From contig NZ_HF545617.1 in NCBI RefSeq assembly GCF_000723465.1, positions 663,624 through 727,623 of the forward strand: a stretch of DNA of 64,000 nt. Direction: 5' to 3'. The notes beneath the pieces are model-generated. The model did not search any database, had not been told where the DNA came from, and saw only the letters and a list, made by a program, of their open reading frames with translations. This DNA is from Ruminococcus bicirculans (ex Wegman et al. 2014). GTDB taxonomy: Bacteria > Bacillota > Clostridia > Oscillospirales > Ruminococcaceae. Positions within the stretch are counted from its first letter, which is position 1. Each line of letters begins with the position of its first letter. Below are positions 34,065-43,787 of this stretch, piece after piece. Both the position numbers and the translations under genes were made by a program.

Positions 34065-34928
34065 ATGGCAGTAATTAAAACGGAAAACTTGACTTATGTT
34101 TACGGCGAGGGTACGCCCTTTCGCAAAACAGCCGTAGACAATGTTAATATAGAGATAAATGACGGCGAAATGGTGGGTATAATAGGACATACAGGCTCAG
34201 GCAAATCTACCCTTATCCAGCATTTCAACGGTCTTTTGAAGCCCACGAGCGGAAGCGTCTATATAGACGGAGAAAGGCTGTGGGACGATAAATCAAGGCT
34301 TCGCCCTATAAGATTTAAGGTGGGTCTTGTGTTTCAGTATCCTGAGTATCAGCTCTTTGAGGAGACCTGTTATAAGGATATCGCATTCGGACCTAAGAAT
34401 ATGGGTATCAAGGAAGATCAGATAGACAAGTATGTGAAAGAGGCAGCAAGAATGGTAGGGCTAAGCCCTGAGATACTTGACAAATCGCCTTTCGAGCTTT
34501 CAGGCGGACAGAAAAGGCGTGTGGCTATAGCAGGCGTTATGGCAATGAACCCAAAGGTGCTTATCCTTGACGAACCTGCTTCGGGTCTTGACCCAAAGGG
34601 CAGAGAGCAGATACTTGGTCTTATAAGAGAGTATCATGAACAGATGAAAAACACTGTTTTGCTGGTATCCCATTCTATGGAAGATATCGCAAAGAACGTT
34701 TCAAAGATACTTGTCATGAACGAGTCAAAGCTGTTTTGCTATGATGATACCGTGAAGGTGTTCCACCGTTCAGAGGAGCTTGTGTCAATGGGACTTGCAG
34801 TGCCGCAGATAACAAGAGTTATAAACAGGCTCAAAGCCATGGGCATTGATATTAAGGACGATGTGTATACAGTTGGCTATGCGAAAAAGGTCATCCTTGA
34901 AATGCTGGAGCAGAAAAAGAATAAGTAA
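34065..34928 (+). CDS. ecfA2: Energy-coupling factor transporter ATPase EcfA2
   Basis: The 287-residue partner of EcfA1 has Walker A Gly-His-Thr-Gly-Ser-Gly-Lys-Ser-Thr, the Q-loop Phe-Gln-Tyr-Pro-Glu-Tyr-Gln-Leu-Phe, signature Leu-Ser-Gly-Gly-Gln-Lys-Arg and Walker B Leu-Ile-Leu-Asp-Glu-Pro-Ala. The Gln-Tyr-Pro-Glu-Tyr-Gln-Leu-Phe segment distinguishes EcfA2 from EcfA1. It starts 12 bases after ecfA1. Confidence 0.92.
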   Translation: MAVIKTENLTYVYGEGTPFRKTAVDNVNIEINDGEMVGIIGHTGSGKSTLIQHFNGLLKPTSGSVYIDGERLWDDKSRLRPIRFKVGLVFQYPEYQLFEETCYKDIAFGPKNMGIKEDQIDKYVKEAARMVGLSPEILDKSPFELSGGQKRRVAIAGVMAMNPKVLILDEPASGLDPKGREQILGLIREYHEQMKNTVLLVSHSMEDIAKNVSKILVMNESKLFCYDDTVKVFHRSEELVSMGLAVPQITRVINRLKAMGIDIKDDVYTVGYAKKVILEMLEQKKNK

Positions 34929-35005
34929 GCAGCGGACTGCCTTTGACCCATATGAGCAGAGAGCAGGACTGTGTAAGTTGAGATAGAAAATTGGAGGAAT
35001 ATACC

Positions 35006-35809
35006 TTGATAAAGGATATTACTATAGGACAGTATTTTCCCGGAAATTCTGTCATTCACCGAATGGACGCACGAATAAAGATAATAATGACGGCGGTTTT
35101 CATAGTAATGCTTTTCGCCGCAAACAGCGTGTGGGGACTTCTTGTGGGCATAGCTTTTACTATTCTCACTTTTATCATATCGAAAATACCTGGCAAACTC
35201 ATGCTAAAAAGCTTGAAGCCTATCGTGCCGATAATAATATTCACGGCGATACTCAATCTGCTTTTTATCAGAACGGGCAAAGCCTATTTTGAGTGGAAAT
35301 TTCTCAAGATAACCGATGAAGGCGTTGACACGGCAGTGTTCATGATGATAAGGATAATCTGCCTTATTGTCGGCACTTCGCTTCTTACCTACACCACCTC
35401 GCCTATCGACCTGACAGACGCTATCGAAAGATTGCTTTCACCGCTGAAAAAGATAAAAGTGCCTGTCCATGAGCTTGCAATGATGATGACTATTGCCCTG
35501 AGATTTATCCCTACCCTTATCGAGGAAACAGACAAGATAATGTCAGCACAGAAAGCAAGAGGAGCGGATATGGAAACAGGCTCACTCATTCAGAAAGCCA
35601 AAGCCCTTATCCCAGTGCTGATACCGCTTTTTGTGGCATCGTTCAGACACGCTGAGGAGCTTGCTCTTGCAATGGAATGCCGTTGTTATCACGGCGGAGA
35701 GGGCAGAACAAGAATGAAACAGCTCCATATGAGCATAGTCGACCTCTACGGCTCGATATTCTGCGTGCTGTTCCTTGCAGGCGTTATTGTCATAAATATA
35801 GTCGTTTAG
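35006..35809 (+). CDS. ecfT: Energy-coupling factor transporter transmembrane protein EcfT
   Basis: The start is TTG at 35006, eight bases after GGAGG; a TTG at 34991 lies on the ribosome site itself. The 267-residue protein has about five membrane helices and ends with the coupling region, including two Ala-Arg-Gly-type motifs: Ala-Gln-Lys-Ala-Arg-Gly-Ala-Asp and a later Met-Glu-Cys-Arg-Cys-Tyr. The opening Gln-Tyr-Phe-Pro-Gly-Asn-Ser-Val-Ile-His-Arg-Met-Asp is characteristic. It links the two ATPases to exchangeable S-components. Confidence 0.92.
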   Translation: MIKDITIGQYFPGNSVIHRMDARIKIIMTAVFIVMLFAANSVWGLLVGIAFTILTFIISKIPGKLMLKSLKPIVPIIIFTAILNLLFIRTGKAYFEWKFLKITDEGVDTAVFMMIRIICLIVGTSLLTYTTSPIDLTDAIERLLSPLKKIKVPVHELAMMMTIALRFIPTLIEETDKIMSAQKARGADMETGSLIQKAKALIPVLIPLFVASFRHAEELALAMECRCYHGGEGRTRMKQLHMSIVDLYGSIFCVLFLAGVIVINIVV

Positions 35810-35819
35810 GAGGGGTATT

Positions 35820-36104
35820 ATGAGCAGTGTTTTTAAAGATATGGATCAGGACGACAGACTTGATGCTTTGGAAAGAAAAGTCAAGAAACTTGAGAGAAAT
35901 GCAAATGGGGGAAGTAAAATGTCAGGCATTATAAAAGAACTTATCGGCAGAGAATGTACCATTGACGGCGATGGGATTTATGGCCATAGCTGTACTATTC
36001 TTGACGCAGACGACGAATGGGTAAAGCTTATCGTCCACGAAAAGAAAAGCGACAGCACCATGATAGTAAGACTTGACAATATAGATTCCATAACACTCGA
36101 CTAA
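35820..36104 (+). CDS. Small protein of unknown function between ecfT and truA
   Basis: The 94-residue protein is acidic with a short N-terminal coiled coil (Asp-Ala-Leu-Glu-Arg-Lys-Val-Lys-Lys-Leu-Glu) and a C-terminal beta-rich half: Gly-Arg-Glu-Cys-Thr-Ile-Asp-Gly-Asp, then Val-Lys-Leu-Ile-Val-His-Glu and Ile-Val-Arg-Leu-Asp-Asn-Ile-Asp-Ser-Ile. The second half could be an SH3- or Sm-like barrel. AGGAGG precedes the start. I do not recognise a family. Confidence 0.65.
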   Translation: MSSVFKDMDQDDRLDALERKVKKLERNANGGSKMSGIIKELIGRECTIDGDGIYGHSCTILDADDEWVKLIVHEKKSDSTMIVRLDNIDSITLD

Positions 36105-36115
36105 AGAAACGGGAT

Positions 36116-36886
36116 ATGCTCATGACGAATTTTAAGATAATACTTGCCTACAACGGCACAGCTTATCATGGGTGGCAAAGGCAGAACAATGCCCTTGCCG
36201 TTCAGCAGGTGCTTGAAGAAGCTATCCTCTCGCTGACGGGACAGACAGTCACAGTGAACGGCTGTTCACGAACAGATGCAGGAGTGCACGCAAGAAGATT
36301 TTGTGCAAGCTTTCTTATAGAGTCCACAATAACCTGCCGTGGGATAGTTTTTGGACTTAATTCAAAGCTGCCGGACGATATCTCAGTGCTGGAGTGCGAA
36401 AAAGTCCCCCTTGATTTTCACGCAAGATATATGTGCAGCGGCAAGGAGTATGAGTATATTATACATAACAGCGAGATAAAAAATCCTTTTTATAAAGATA
36501 CAGCCTACCGCAGTTGGTTTCCAATAGACGAAAAAAAGCTCGATAAAGCGGCACAGGATTTTGTGGGAACGCACGATTTCAAAGCCATGTGTTCCACCGA
36601 TTGCACAAAGGAGAATACAGTTAGGACTATATTCTCTTTCCATGTAAGACGTGAGGGCGAGCTTGTGATATTCACAGTTTCGGGAGACGGCTTTTTGTAC
36701 AATATGGTAAGGATAATGGTAGGCACGCTTATTTTTATAAATGAGGGCAAGATAGGAGAAACTCAAATACCCGATATACTTGCGTCAAAGGACAGAACAA
36801 GAGGCGGAAAGACCGTTCCGCCGCAGGGATTGTATCTTAACGAAGTGTATTATGATAAAGATAAAGGATCTGAACAAGGTGAATGA
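36116..36886 (+). CDS. truA: tRNA pseudouridine(38-40) synthase TruA
   Basis: TruA makes pseudouridine at positions 38-40 of the tRNA anticodon arm. The 256-residue protein opens Lys-Ile-Ile-Leu-Ala-Tyr-Asn-Gly-Thr-Ala-Tyr-His-Gly-Trp-Gln and has the catalytic Asp in Gly-Cys-Ser-Arg-Thr-Asp-Ala-Gly-Val-His-Ala (Asp54). Two start codons, 36116 and 36122, are both possible and differ by two residues. It is part of the plus-strand run from ecfA1. Confidence 0.93.
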   Translation: MLMTNFKIILAYNGTAYHGWQRQNNALAVQQVLEEAILSLTGQTVTVNGCSRTDAGVHARRFCASFLIESTITCRGIVFGLNSKLPDDISVLECEKVPLDFHARYMCSGKEYEYIIHNSEIKNPFYKDTAYRSWFPIDEKKLDKAAQDFVGTHDFKAMCSTDCTKENTVRTIFSFHVRREGELVIFTVSGDGFLYNMVRIMVGTLIFINEGKIGETQIPDILASKDRTRGGKTVPPQGLYLNEVYYDKDKGSEQGE

Positions 36887-38492
36887 TAAAAGATCAAAGA
36901 GCAGGCGGAGAAAGAAAAATCCGCCTACCAAAGAAGAAAAAACAATAAGAATAACCAAGCAGACGGATTTTGTTCAGCGTGACGAGTTTCACGGTGCAGA
37001 AGAGCCTATTCCGAACGTTACTTTCAGAGAGATAAAGCGTCAGAAAAAGGCGGCTCAGAAAGCGGCGGAACGTGAGCAGGAAGAACAGCTCCGAAAAGAA
37101 GCGGAAGAAGCCGAGGAGTCACGAAGCAGAATAGAGCTGACGAACACCGAGGATAAAGCCGAGGAGGAAAAGCCTGAAAAAGCTGATGAAAGCAAGATAA
37201 CAGTATCAGGCGGTGAAAATAAAGAGCAGGCTTCAGAAAGCAAAGAGGAAAAATCCGAGCATAAAAGCAGAAAAGAGAAAAAGGCCGAGAAAGCAGAGAG
37301 GTCTGACGAGGAGATATCCAACGTCACTGATATAAGAGCGGCAAGAAAGAAAGAGAAAAACAAAAAGCTCTATAAGAAGATAGCCGCCATAGCGGTGGTG
37401 GTCGCTTTCGGAGTTGGCGTTTACGCTTCAAGAGGAGTGTGGGTGCCGAAGCTTGAGGGCATTTTGGACAGACCTCATGCCACTATAGTAAACGACGGCA
37501 AAAAGCAAAGCGGAAATTTCCCGCTGACCTTTGATGAAAGCTCCGTTAACGTTATAAAACAGCTTTCCGACGGTATAGTTCGAGTTGACGACAGGAACAT
37601 TGCTTTTTATGACGAGTCTGGCAATAAGATATCAGATAATTCTCACAACTTTGCAAACCCTGTTGTAAGAACATCTGGAAAGCGTGTGCTCGTTTACGAT
37701 AACGGTGGAAATTCTTTCAGAGTGCTGAATAAAAAGGGCGAGCTGCTCTCAAAGGATATAGACCAGTCTATACTTTTGGCGGAGATAGCCCCTGACAGCA
37801 CAGTTGCAGTGGTCACCCAGACTGAGAAATATGCCGCAGTGCTGACAGTTTATGACTCCTCAGGAGCAGAGATATATCAGTGGTCAAGCTCACGAAGAAT
37901 ACTTGATATAAGCTTTGATAAGGACGGAAGTGGCTGTTGTATCTCAACATTTTCCAGCAGTGGTGGAGCGTTACGCTCGGTCATCTATTATGTGACCTTT
38001 GACAGCACAGAGGAGAAGATGAAGAGCGAACAGCTTGAAACTCTCGCAGTTGCCGTTCAGCGAAACGATAACGGCGATTATTGGGTAGTGGGCGATACCT
38101 GCTTCTACAAGCTTGACAGCAATGGTAAAATACTTATGCAGTATGAATATCCTGAGGAGCTTTCAGACTATGCCCTGACAGACACCACTGCCGCAGTAGC
38201 ATTCGATGGCATACAGCGTAAAACAGGAACTCTTGCGGTGTTCCGTTCGGACTCTGACGGAGATAAGCCTGATAGCGTTGTTTATACTCAAAGCGGCAAG
38301 CCTAAGAAAATGACCGCAGAGAACAAGAAGGTGATCCTTCTCGGCGAGGATAATATAGAAGCCTATGACAGTGCAGGAAATCTACTTGCAACAGCGGCAG
38401 TGTCCTCTGAGTATCTTGACTTTGTTTACCTCAACGACAGCGTTTATTTCCTGGGTCTGCATGAGATAAACAAAATAGCTTTCGAGACCTGA
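36879..38492 (+). CDS. DUF5711-like membrane-anchored beta-propeller protein
   Basis: I prefer GTG 36879, which overlaps the truA stop and has AAGGA ten bases upstream; an ATG at 36852 has no site. The product of 537 residues has a long Lys/Glu-rich cytoplasmic N-terminus (about 1-165), one membrane helix (Ile-Ala-Ala-Ile-Ala-Val-Val-Val-Ala-Phe-Gly) and an extracellular domain with repeated beta-blade patterns such as Val-Leu-Val-Tyr-Asp-Asn-Gly-Gly-Asn-Ser. I recognise the outer domain as DUF5711, found in Clostridia beside cvpA. Function unknown; it may be a surface or division-associated scaffold. Confidence 0.75.
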   Translation: MNDKRSKSRRRKKNPPTKEEKTIRITKQTDFVQRDEFHGAEEPIPNVTFREIKRQKKAAQKAAEREQEEQLRKEAEEAEESRSRIELTNTEDKAEEEKPEKADESKITVSGGENKEQASESKEEKSEHKSRKEKKAEKAERSDEEISNVTDIRAARKKEKNKKLYKKIAAIAVVVAFGVGVYASRGVWVPKLEGILDRPHATIVNDGKKQSGNFPLTFDESSVNVIKQLSDGIVRVDDRNIAFYDESGNKISDNSHNFANPVVRTSGKRVLVYDNGGNSFRVLNKKGELLSKDIDQSILLAEIAPDSTVAVVTQTEKYAAVLTVYDSSGAEIYQWSSSRRILDISFDKDGSGCCISTFSSSGGALRSVIYYVTFDSTEEKMKSEQLETLAVAVQRNDNGDYWVVGDTCFYKLDSNGKILMQYEYPEELSDYALTDTTAAVAFDGIQRKTGTLAVFRSDSDGDKPDSVVYTQSGKPKKMTAENKKVILLGEDNIEAYDSAGNLLATAAVSSEYLDFVYLNDSVYFLGLHEINKIAFET

Positions 38493-38508
38493 CGAAAGGC
38501 AGGAAAAT

Positions 38509-39387
38509 ATGGCATATTTTTTTGACGGAGCAGTTATAATGATCCTTATCGTGACCGCTCTGACAGGATACTGTAAGGGCTTTGTGAGATATGTCATCAC
38601 AATGCTCGGAACAGTGGCAGCCGTTCTTGTGGCTTTTCTTATAGCCAATATGTCGGCTGAAAATGTATATAACAAATATTTCAAAACACAGCTTATAACG
38701 AGCCTTGAAAACGCTGCTGAACAGACGGATCTTTCAAAGCTTGTGAGCAATGAACTGAAAAACGAGGGCGTTGATATCGACCTTTCAGATGAGGAGATAA
38801 ATAACGTCCTGTCAGGGGCAGGCACTCTTGCGGAGAATACCGAAAAGCTGCTTGTTTCAAAGGGAACAGACCTTGATACCGCTCAGCAAAAGGGCGAGGA
38901 GCTTTCAGAGTATATCCACAGCGTTATGCCCCAAAAGCTCAGCGAAAAGCTGGAGGGCAATAAGCTTGGAAAAAGTCTGTCTAAGGCGGTGAAGTTCACT
39001 GCCGAGCAGATAGACGAAGCCGTCAAGGCTCTCTCTGAGGGTGGCAGAACTGGTGCTGAGTATCTGGAAAAGAACATTTTCCGGCCGATCGCCCTGACTT
39101 TTATAAGGCTTTGCGTGTTCATGGCGGTTTATGTACTTATGGAGATAGTCATAAGGCTTATCCTGCGTCTGTCGGGAGTTTTTACCCGAATGGCAGGTCT
39201 GACAGCGGCAAACCGTTTCGCAGGCATGGCGCTTGGTCTTTGCAAAGGCGGTCTGTATCTGGTGTTGATAGCCTTTATGGTCTGCACTGTGATAAATGCT
39301 ACCGAGAACAAGCTTCCCAAGTTCAACAGCGCTGTTTTTGAAAATACCTATCTGTTCAGTTACTTCTTTGATATTCTGTATAAATGA
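38509..39387 (+). CDS. CvpA family membrane protein
   Basis: The 292-residue protein starts with a CvpA-type membrane region (Asp-Gly-Ala-Val-Ile-Met-Ile-Leu-Ile-Val-Thr-Ala-Leu-Thr-Gly-Tyr-Cys-Lys-Gly-Phe), has a hydrophilic central segment of about 120 residues and ends with two more helices. CvpA is linked to colicin V export in E. coli and envelope homeostasis elsewhere; its exact role is unsettled. It lies 16 bp after the DUF5711 gene. Confidence 0.8.
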   Translation: MAYFFDGAVIMILIVTALTGYCKGFVRYVITMLGTVAAVLVAFLIANMSAENVYNKYFKTQLITSLENAAEQTDLSKLVSNELKNEGVDIDLSDEEINNVLSGAGTLAENTEKLLVSKGTDLDTAQQKGEELSEYIHSVMPQKLSEKLEGNKLGKSLSKAVKFTAEQIDEAVKALSEGGRTGAEYLEKNIFRPIALTFIRLCVFMAVYVLMEIVIRLILRLSGVFTRMAGLTAANRFAGMALGLCKGGLYLVLIAFMVCTVINATENKLPKFNSAVFENTYLFSYFFDILYK

Positions 39388-39427
39388 TTACCGTAAGGTG
39401 TATCAGTAAGGAAAGGAGCAAATAAAA

Positions 39428-41695
39428 ATGTTAATGTGTTCAAGATGTAAAAAGCGTCCTGCTGTGGTGTTCATCTCACAGATGAACGCCAAAGACCCTC
39501 AGCACAAGAAGAACGAGGGACTTTGCCTTGTTTGTGCCAAGGAGCTTGGCATTTCGCAGGTGGACGATTATATGAAGGCAATGGGCATCTCAGACGATGA
39601 CCTTGAAGCAATGTCAAATCAGCTTATGGAGGCTTCCGACGGTGACGATTTTGAGCCGGGCGGAACGAACTTCCTGAGCAATCTTTTCGGCGGTGACGCA
39701 GCCAATCTTTTCAGCAATCTCGCAGGAGGTATGCCTAAAGCCACCGATGAGGGCGGAGATAAAAACCCAAAGGATAAAAAGAAAAAGCTTAAATTTCTCA
39801 ACAACTATTGCACAAATCTTACTCAGAAAGCAAGAGAGGGCAAGCTTGATAACGTTGTGGGCAGAGATAAGGAGATATCAAGAGTTATCCATATCCTGTC
39901 AAGACGTCAGAAGAACAACCCATGCCTTATAGGCGAACCTGGCGTTGGTAAAACAGCCATTGCCGAGGGTATCGCACAGAGGATAGTTGGTGGAGATGTG
40001 CCGTTCCATATCAAGGATAAGGAGCTTTACCTCCTCGACCTTACCGCACTTGTTGCAGGCACTCAGTTCAGAGGACAGTTTGAGAGCCGTTGCAAAGGTC
40101 TTGTAGAGGAAGTAAAAGAGCAGGGCAATGTTATCCTCTTTATAGACGAGGTGCATACCCTTGTTGGCACAGGCGATAATGAGGGAACGATGAACGCAGC
40201 TAATATCCTGAAACCGTCCCTTTCAAGAGGCGAGATACAGGTAATAGGCGCAACGACTTTCAAGGAGTACAGAAAGTATATCGAAAAGGACTCTGCACTT
40301 GAAAGACGTTTCCAGCCTGTAACAGTTTCCGAGCCGACAGTTGAGGACACAATCACAGTCCTCAAAGGCATAAAGCAGTATTACGAAAATTTCCATAGAG
40401 TAAAGATATCAGACGATATGCTCAGAGAGTGTGCAGTGCTTTCTGAAAGATATATCAACGACAGATTTCTCCCTGACAAGGCGATAGATCTTCTTGACGA
40501 AGCCTGCGCCTGCACAAGTATCAGAACACCTGAAATAGAGGAGTTCGACGCACTTAACGAGGAGCTTAAAAAGCATGAAAAGCTCGTTGAGGATTACGAG
40601 CAGAAGTCAGACCCTGACTATGAGATAATCGCAAAGGAAAAGGGCGAGATACTCAGGATCCAGAACAGACTCAAAGAGGTGGAAGAAACTCTTAAAAACG
40701 TTCAGGTCACAGAGGACGATATCTCAAAGGTAATAGAGCTTTGGACAGGTATCCCTGCCAATAAGATAGCTCAGACCGAGTATGATAAGATAAAGCATCT
40801 CAAAGAAGCCCTTTCAAAGCGTGTTATCGGTCAGGACGAAGCCGTTGATAAGGTCGCAAAGGCAATAAAGCGTACAAGGGTTCAGCTTTCAAAACGTCGC
40901 AGACCTGCTTCATTTATTTTCGTCGGCCCAACAGGCGTTGGAAAAACAGAGCTTGTGAAAGTCCTTGGAGAAGAGCTTTTTGACGCCACCGAGCCGCTTA
41001 TCAGAGTTGACATGACCGAGTATATGGAGAAGCACTCAGTATCAAAGCTTATCGGCTCACCTCCGGGATATGTAGGCTTTGATGAAGCAGGTCAGCTTAC
41101 CGAAAAGGTGCGCCGCAGACCATATTCAGTGGTACTTTTTGACGAGATAGAAAAGGCTCACCCTGACGTTATGAACATACTTCTCCAGATACTTGACGAG
41201 GGACGTATCAACGATTCACAGGGCAGAAGCGTTTCATTTGAGAACACAGTTATCGTCATGACATCAAACGCAGGTTCGACTGATAGAGATACAGGTGTGG
41301 GCTTCAATAAGACCGACAGTGATATCGCCAAGGATAAAGCAATGAAAGCACTGAGAGATTTCCTGAGACCTGAGTTTCTTGGAAGAATAGACGAGATAGT
41401 TGTGTTCAATCCGCTCACAGAGGAGAATTTCGCAGGCATAGCAGGTCTTATGCTGGACGAGATGAAGTCGCCGTTGGAGGAGAAACATATCAGCCTGAGA
41501 TATACAGATGAAGCTCTGAAAGCTATTGCACATAAGGCATACGGTCAGAAGCTTGGTGCAAGAGATATCCGCCGTGTCATAAGAAACGAGGTTGAGGATA
41601 AGATAGCCGAACTGCTTATAGACAAGGGCGAGGGAGCGGTGTCCGCCGTGGCAATATCCGCTGACAACGGAGAGATAAAGGTGGACGCACTTTAA
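39428..41695 (+). CDS. clpE: ClpE-like ATPase subunit of Clp protease
   Basis: The AAA+ unfoldase of 755 residues would deliver damaged proteins to ClpP. It begins with a zinc finger (Cys4, Cys7, Cys33, Cys36) rather than the tandem N-domain of ClpC, which is the ClpE mark. Two ATPase domains follow: Walker A Gly-Glu-Pro-Gly-Val-Gly-Lys-Thr in the first and Gly-Pro-Thr-Gly-Val-Gly-Lys-Thr in the second. A UVR-like coiled segment lies between them ([10 protein letters not shown]). No ClpP gene is adjacent. GGAG precedes the ATG. Confidence 0.88.
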   Translation: MLMCSRCKKRPAVVFISQMNAKDPQHKKNEGLCLVCAKELGISQVDDYMKAMGISDDDLEAMSNQLMEASDGDDFEPGGTNFLSNLFGGDAANLFSNLAGGMPKATDEGGDKNPKDKKKKLKFLNNYCTNLTQKAREGKLDNVVGRDKEISRVIHILSRRQKNNPCLIGEPGVGKTAIAEGIAQRIVGGDVPFHIKDKELYLLDLTALVAGTQFRGQFESRCKGLVEEVKEQGNVILFIDEVHTLVGTGDNEGTMNAANILKPSLSRGEIQVIGATTFKEYRKYIEKDSALERRFQPVTVSEPTVEDTITVLKGIKQYYENFHRVKISDDMLRECAVLSERYINDRFLPDKAIDLLDEACACTSIRTPEIEEFDALNEELKKHEKLVEDYEQKSDPDYEIIAKEKGEILRIQNRLKEVEETLKNVQVTEDDISKVIELWTGIPANKIAQTEYDKIKHLKEALSKRVIGQDEAVDKVAKAIKRTRVQLSKRRRPASFIFVGPTGVGKTELVKVLGEELFDATEPLIRVDMTEYMEKHSVSKLIGSPPGYVGFDEAGQLTEKVRRRPYSVVLFDEIEKAHPDVMNILLQILDEGRINDSQGRSVSFENTVIVMTSNAGSTDRDTGVGFNKTDSDIAKDKAMKALRDFLRPEFLGRIDEIVVFNPLTEENFAGIAGLMLDEMKSPLEEKHISLRYTDEALKAIAHKAYGQKLGARDIRRVIRNEVEDKIAELLIDKGEGAVSAVAISADNGEIKVDAL

Positions 41696-41739
41696 AAGCC
41701 TAAAGTTATAAAATCAGGGTAAAAATTATAAAAAAATAC

Positions 41740-41768
41740 TTGATTTTTATGACGGTATGTTATATAAT
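41740..41768 (+). promoter_or_regulatory. Promoter of pgk
   Basis: TTGATT at 41740 and TATAAT at 41763 are spaced 17 bp, 66 bp before the pgk start. Confidence 0.75.
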
Positions 41769-41833
41769 AAAGGTAAGGTTGTTAGTTTTTTAACAACGTG
41801 AATTAAAAAATTAAATTGAGAGGTGTCTTTAAA

Positions 41834-43057
41834 ATGGCAGGTTTAAACAAAGTTACTGTTGATGACATTAATGTAAAGGGCAAAAAGGTACTCGTAAGAG
41901 TTGACTTTAACGTTCCTCTTAAGGACGGCGTTATTACAAACGATAACAGAATAACAGCTGCTCTCCCAACTATCAAGAAGCTGGTAGCTGACGGCGGCAA
42001 GGTAGTTCTGTGTTCACATCTCGGCAAGCCAAAGAACGGCCCAGAGGCTAAGTTCTCACTTGCTCCTGCTGCTGCAAGACTTGCAGAGCTTCTTCCTGAA
42101 ACAAAGGTAACATTCGCTGCTGACGATACAGTAGTTGGCGACAACGCTAAGAAGGCAGTTGCTGAAATGGCTGACGGAGATATCGTTGTTCTTGAGAACA
42201 CAAGATTCAGAGGCGCAGAGGAAACAAAGAACGGCGAAGCTTTCGCTAAGGAACTTGCTGACCTCGTTGACGACGAAGTATTCGTAATGGACGCTTTCGG
42301 TTCAGCTCACAGAGCTCATGCTTCTACAGCTGGCGTTACAAAGTTCGTTAAGGAAACAGCAGTTGGTTACCTCATGCAGAAAGAGATCAACTATCTCGGA
42401 AATGCAGTTGAAACACCTGTTAGACCATTCGTTGCTATCCTCGGCGGCGCAAAGGTAGCAGATAAGCTCAACGTTATCTCAAACCTCCTCGAGAAGTGCG
42501 ATACACTTATCATCGGTGGCGGTATGGCATATACATTCCTTAAGGCACAGGGCAAGGAAGTTGGTCTTTCCCTCGTTGACGATACAAAGATCGACTACTG
42601 CAAGGAAATGATGGCAAAGGCTGAAAAGCTTGGCAAGAAGCTTCTTCTCCCTATCGACACAACAGTTGCAGCAGGTTTCCCTGATCCAATCGACGCTCCT
42701 ATCGACGTAGAAGTTGTTGATTCTGACAAGATCCCAGCTGACAAGGAAGGCCTTGATATCGGCACAAAGACACAGGCTCTCTTCGGCGAGGCTGTTAAGT
42801 CTGCAAAGACAGTTGTTTGGAACGGTCCTATGGGTGTGTTCGAGAACCCAACACTTGCAAAGGGTACTATCGCAGTTGCAAAGGCACTTGCTGAAACAGA
42901 CGCTACAACTATCATCGGCGGCGGCGACTCAGCAGCAGCAGTTATCCAGCTTGGCTTTGCTGATAAGATGTCACACATCTCAACAGGCGGCGGAGCTTCA
43001 CTTGAATACCTCGAGGGCAAGGTACTCCCAGGTATCGACGTAATCGCTGACAAGTAA
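41834..43057 (+). CDS. pgk: Phosphoglycerate kinase
   Basis: Pgk makes ATP from 1,3-bisphosphoglycerate and ADP in glycolysis. The ATG at 41834 follows AGAGGTG by eight bases; the product has 407 residues, the usual length. Signatures are [12 protein letters not shown] near the start and the nucleotide loop Gly-Gly-Gly-Asp-Ser-Ala-Ala-Ala near the end. Codon use is strongly biased (GTT, GCT, AAG, CTC), as expected for high expression. It has its own promoter and terminator. Confidence 0.97.
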   Translation: MAGLNKVTVDDINVKGKKVLVRVDFNVPLKDGVITNDNRITAALPTIKKLVADGGKVVLCSHLGKPKNGPEAKFSLAPAAARLAELLPETKVTFAADDTVVGDNAKKAVAEMADGDIVVLENTRFRGAEETKNGEAFAKELADLVDDEVFVMDAFGSAHRAHASTAGVTKFVKETAVGYLMQKEINYLGNAVETPVRPFVAILGGAKVADKLNVISNLLEKCDTLIIGGGMAYTFLKAQGKEVGLSLVDDTKIDYCKEMMAKAEKLGKKLLLPIDTTVAAGFPDPIDAPIDVEVVDSDKIPADKEGLDIGTKTQALFGEAVKSAKTVVWNGPMGVFENPTLAKGTIAVAKALAETDATTIIGGGDSAAAVIQLGFADKMSHISTGGGASLEYLEGKVLPGIDVIADK

Positions 43058-43082
43058 TATATTTTACTAAGCTATAAGCTAG

Positions 43083-43112
43083 GGGCAGGCAGGTTTTGCC
43101 TGTCCCTTTTTT
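43083..43112 (+). terminator. Terminator of pgk
   Basis: GGGCAGGC and GCCTGTCC (43083-43090 with 43098-43105, one G-T pair) form a stem followed by six T. Confidence 0.85.
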
Positions 43113-43135
43113 ATGCAGAAATCGAGGTAGTAAAA

Positions 43136-43657
43136 ATGAATGAAATAACACTACTTGCAAAAAGCGGATTAGGCTGGCAGGGCATAGGCGGAATAATTCT
43201 TCTGCTCACAGGCATTGGACTTATCTATTTCGGTATCAAAGCTTTGCAGGGCTATCGCTTTTTTCCAGAGCAGGAACATAATATCCCCGAGGAGGATCAC
43301 TACGAACCAACTCAGGCAAAGGCCTTGCAGAAAGTCAAGACCACAATGCCTGATTTCAACGGCGGCGAGGACAGAGTTTTTACCGAGTGGAAAATCGGCT
43401 ATACCATTGACGGCGAGAAATATACCCAGATAGTCACAGACAACGGCTATGAAAAGGGCGATATGATAGACATAAAGTATAACCCAGAAAACCCACAGGA
43501 ATTTTACCTTGACGATGAAAAATCAAAGGTAGAAGTCACTGAGGAGGAAAAGGAAGCCGAGGAAAAAGAGGAGAAAACGCCTTTCGGCTATGCGGCTATC
43601 GCTATCGGTGTCCTGCTTGGCGTTTTCGGTGTCGTTATGCTTATAGATAAGCTGTAA
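43136..43657 (+). CDS. DUF3592-like membrane protein
   Basis: The 173-residue protein has membrane helices at both ends (about 17-37 and 147-168). Between them is a beta-rich outer domain (Trp-Lys-Ile-Gly-Tyr-Thr-Ile-Asp-Gly-Glu-Lys-Tyr, then Asp-Ile-Lys-Tyr-Asn-Pro-Glu-Asn-Pro) with the pattern of DUF3592. A Glu/Lys-rich strip precedes the last helix. Function unknown. It lies between pgk and tpiA without a clear promoter and may depend on read-through from pgk. Confidence 0.65.
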   Translation: MNEITLLAKSGLGWQGIGGIILLLTGIGLIYFGIKALQGYRFFPEQEHNIPEEDHYEPTQAKALQKVKTTMPDFNGGEDRVFTEWKIGYTIDGEKYTQIVTDNGYEKGDMIDIKYNPENPQEFYLDDEKSKVEVTEEEKEAEEKEEKTPFGYAAIAIGVLLGVFGVVMLIDKL

Positions 43658-43694
43658 TAAACAGATAAAATAAGTCCAAGCCTTTGTTAATTAG

Positions 43695-43723
43695 TTGACA
43701 AATACGAGGGAATGTTGTATAAT
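43695..43723 (+). promoter_or_regulatory. Consensus promoter of tpiA
   Basis: TTGACA at 43695 and TATAAT at 43718 are spaced exactly 17 bp. Confidence 0.88.
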
Positions 43724-43787
43724 AGACTTGGAAAACTAGCAGGAGCAGTTTTTCTGTTCCCTATAAAAAATAAAGGAGTTTTTTATC

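Noticed and set aside
36780..36878. Upstream extension of the DUF5711-like protein inside truA
   Set aside because: It would overlap most of the truA C-terminus; the GTG at 36879 has a ribosome site and fits operon spacing.
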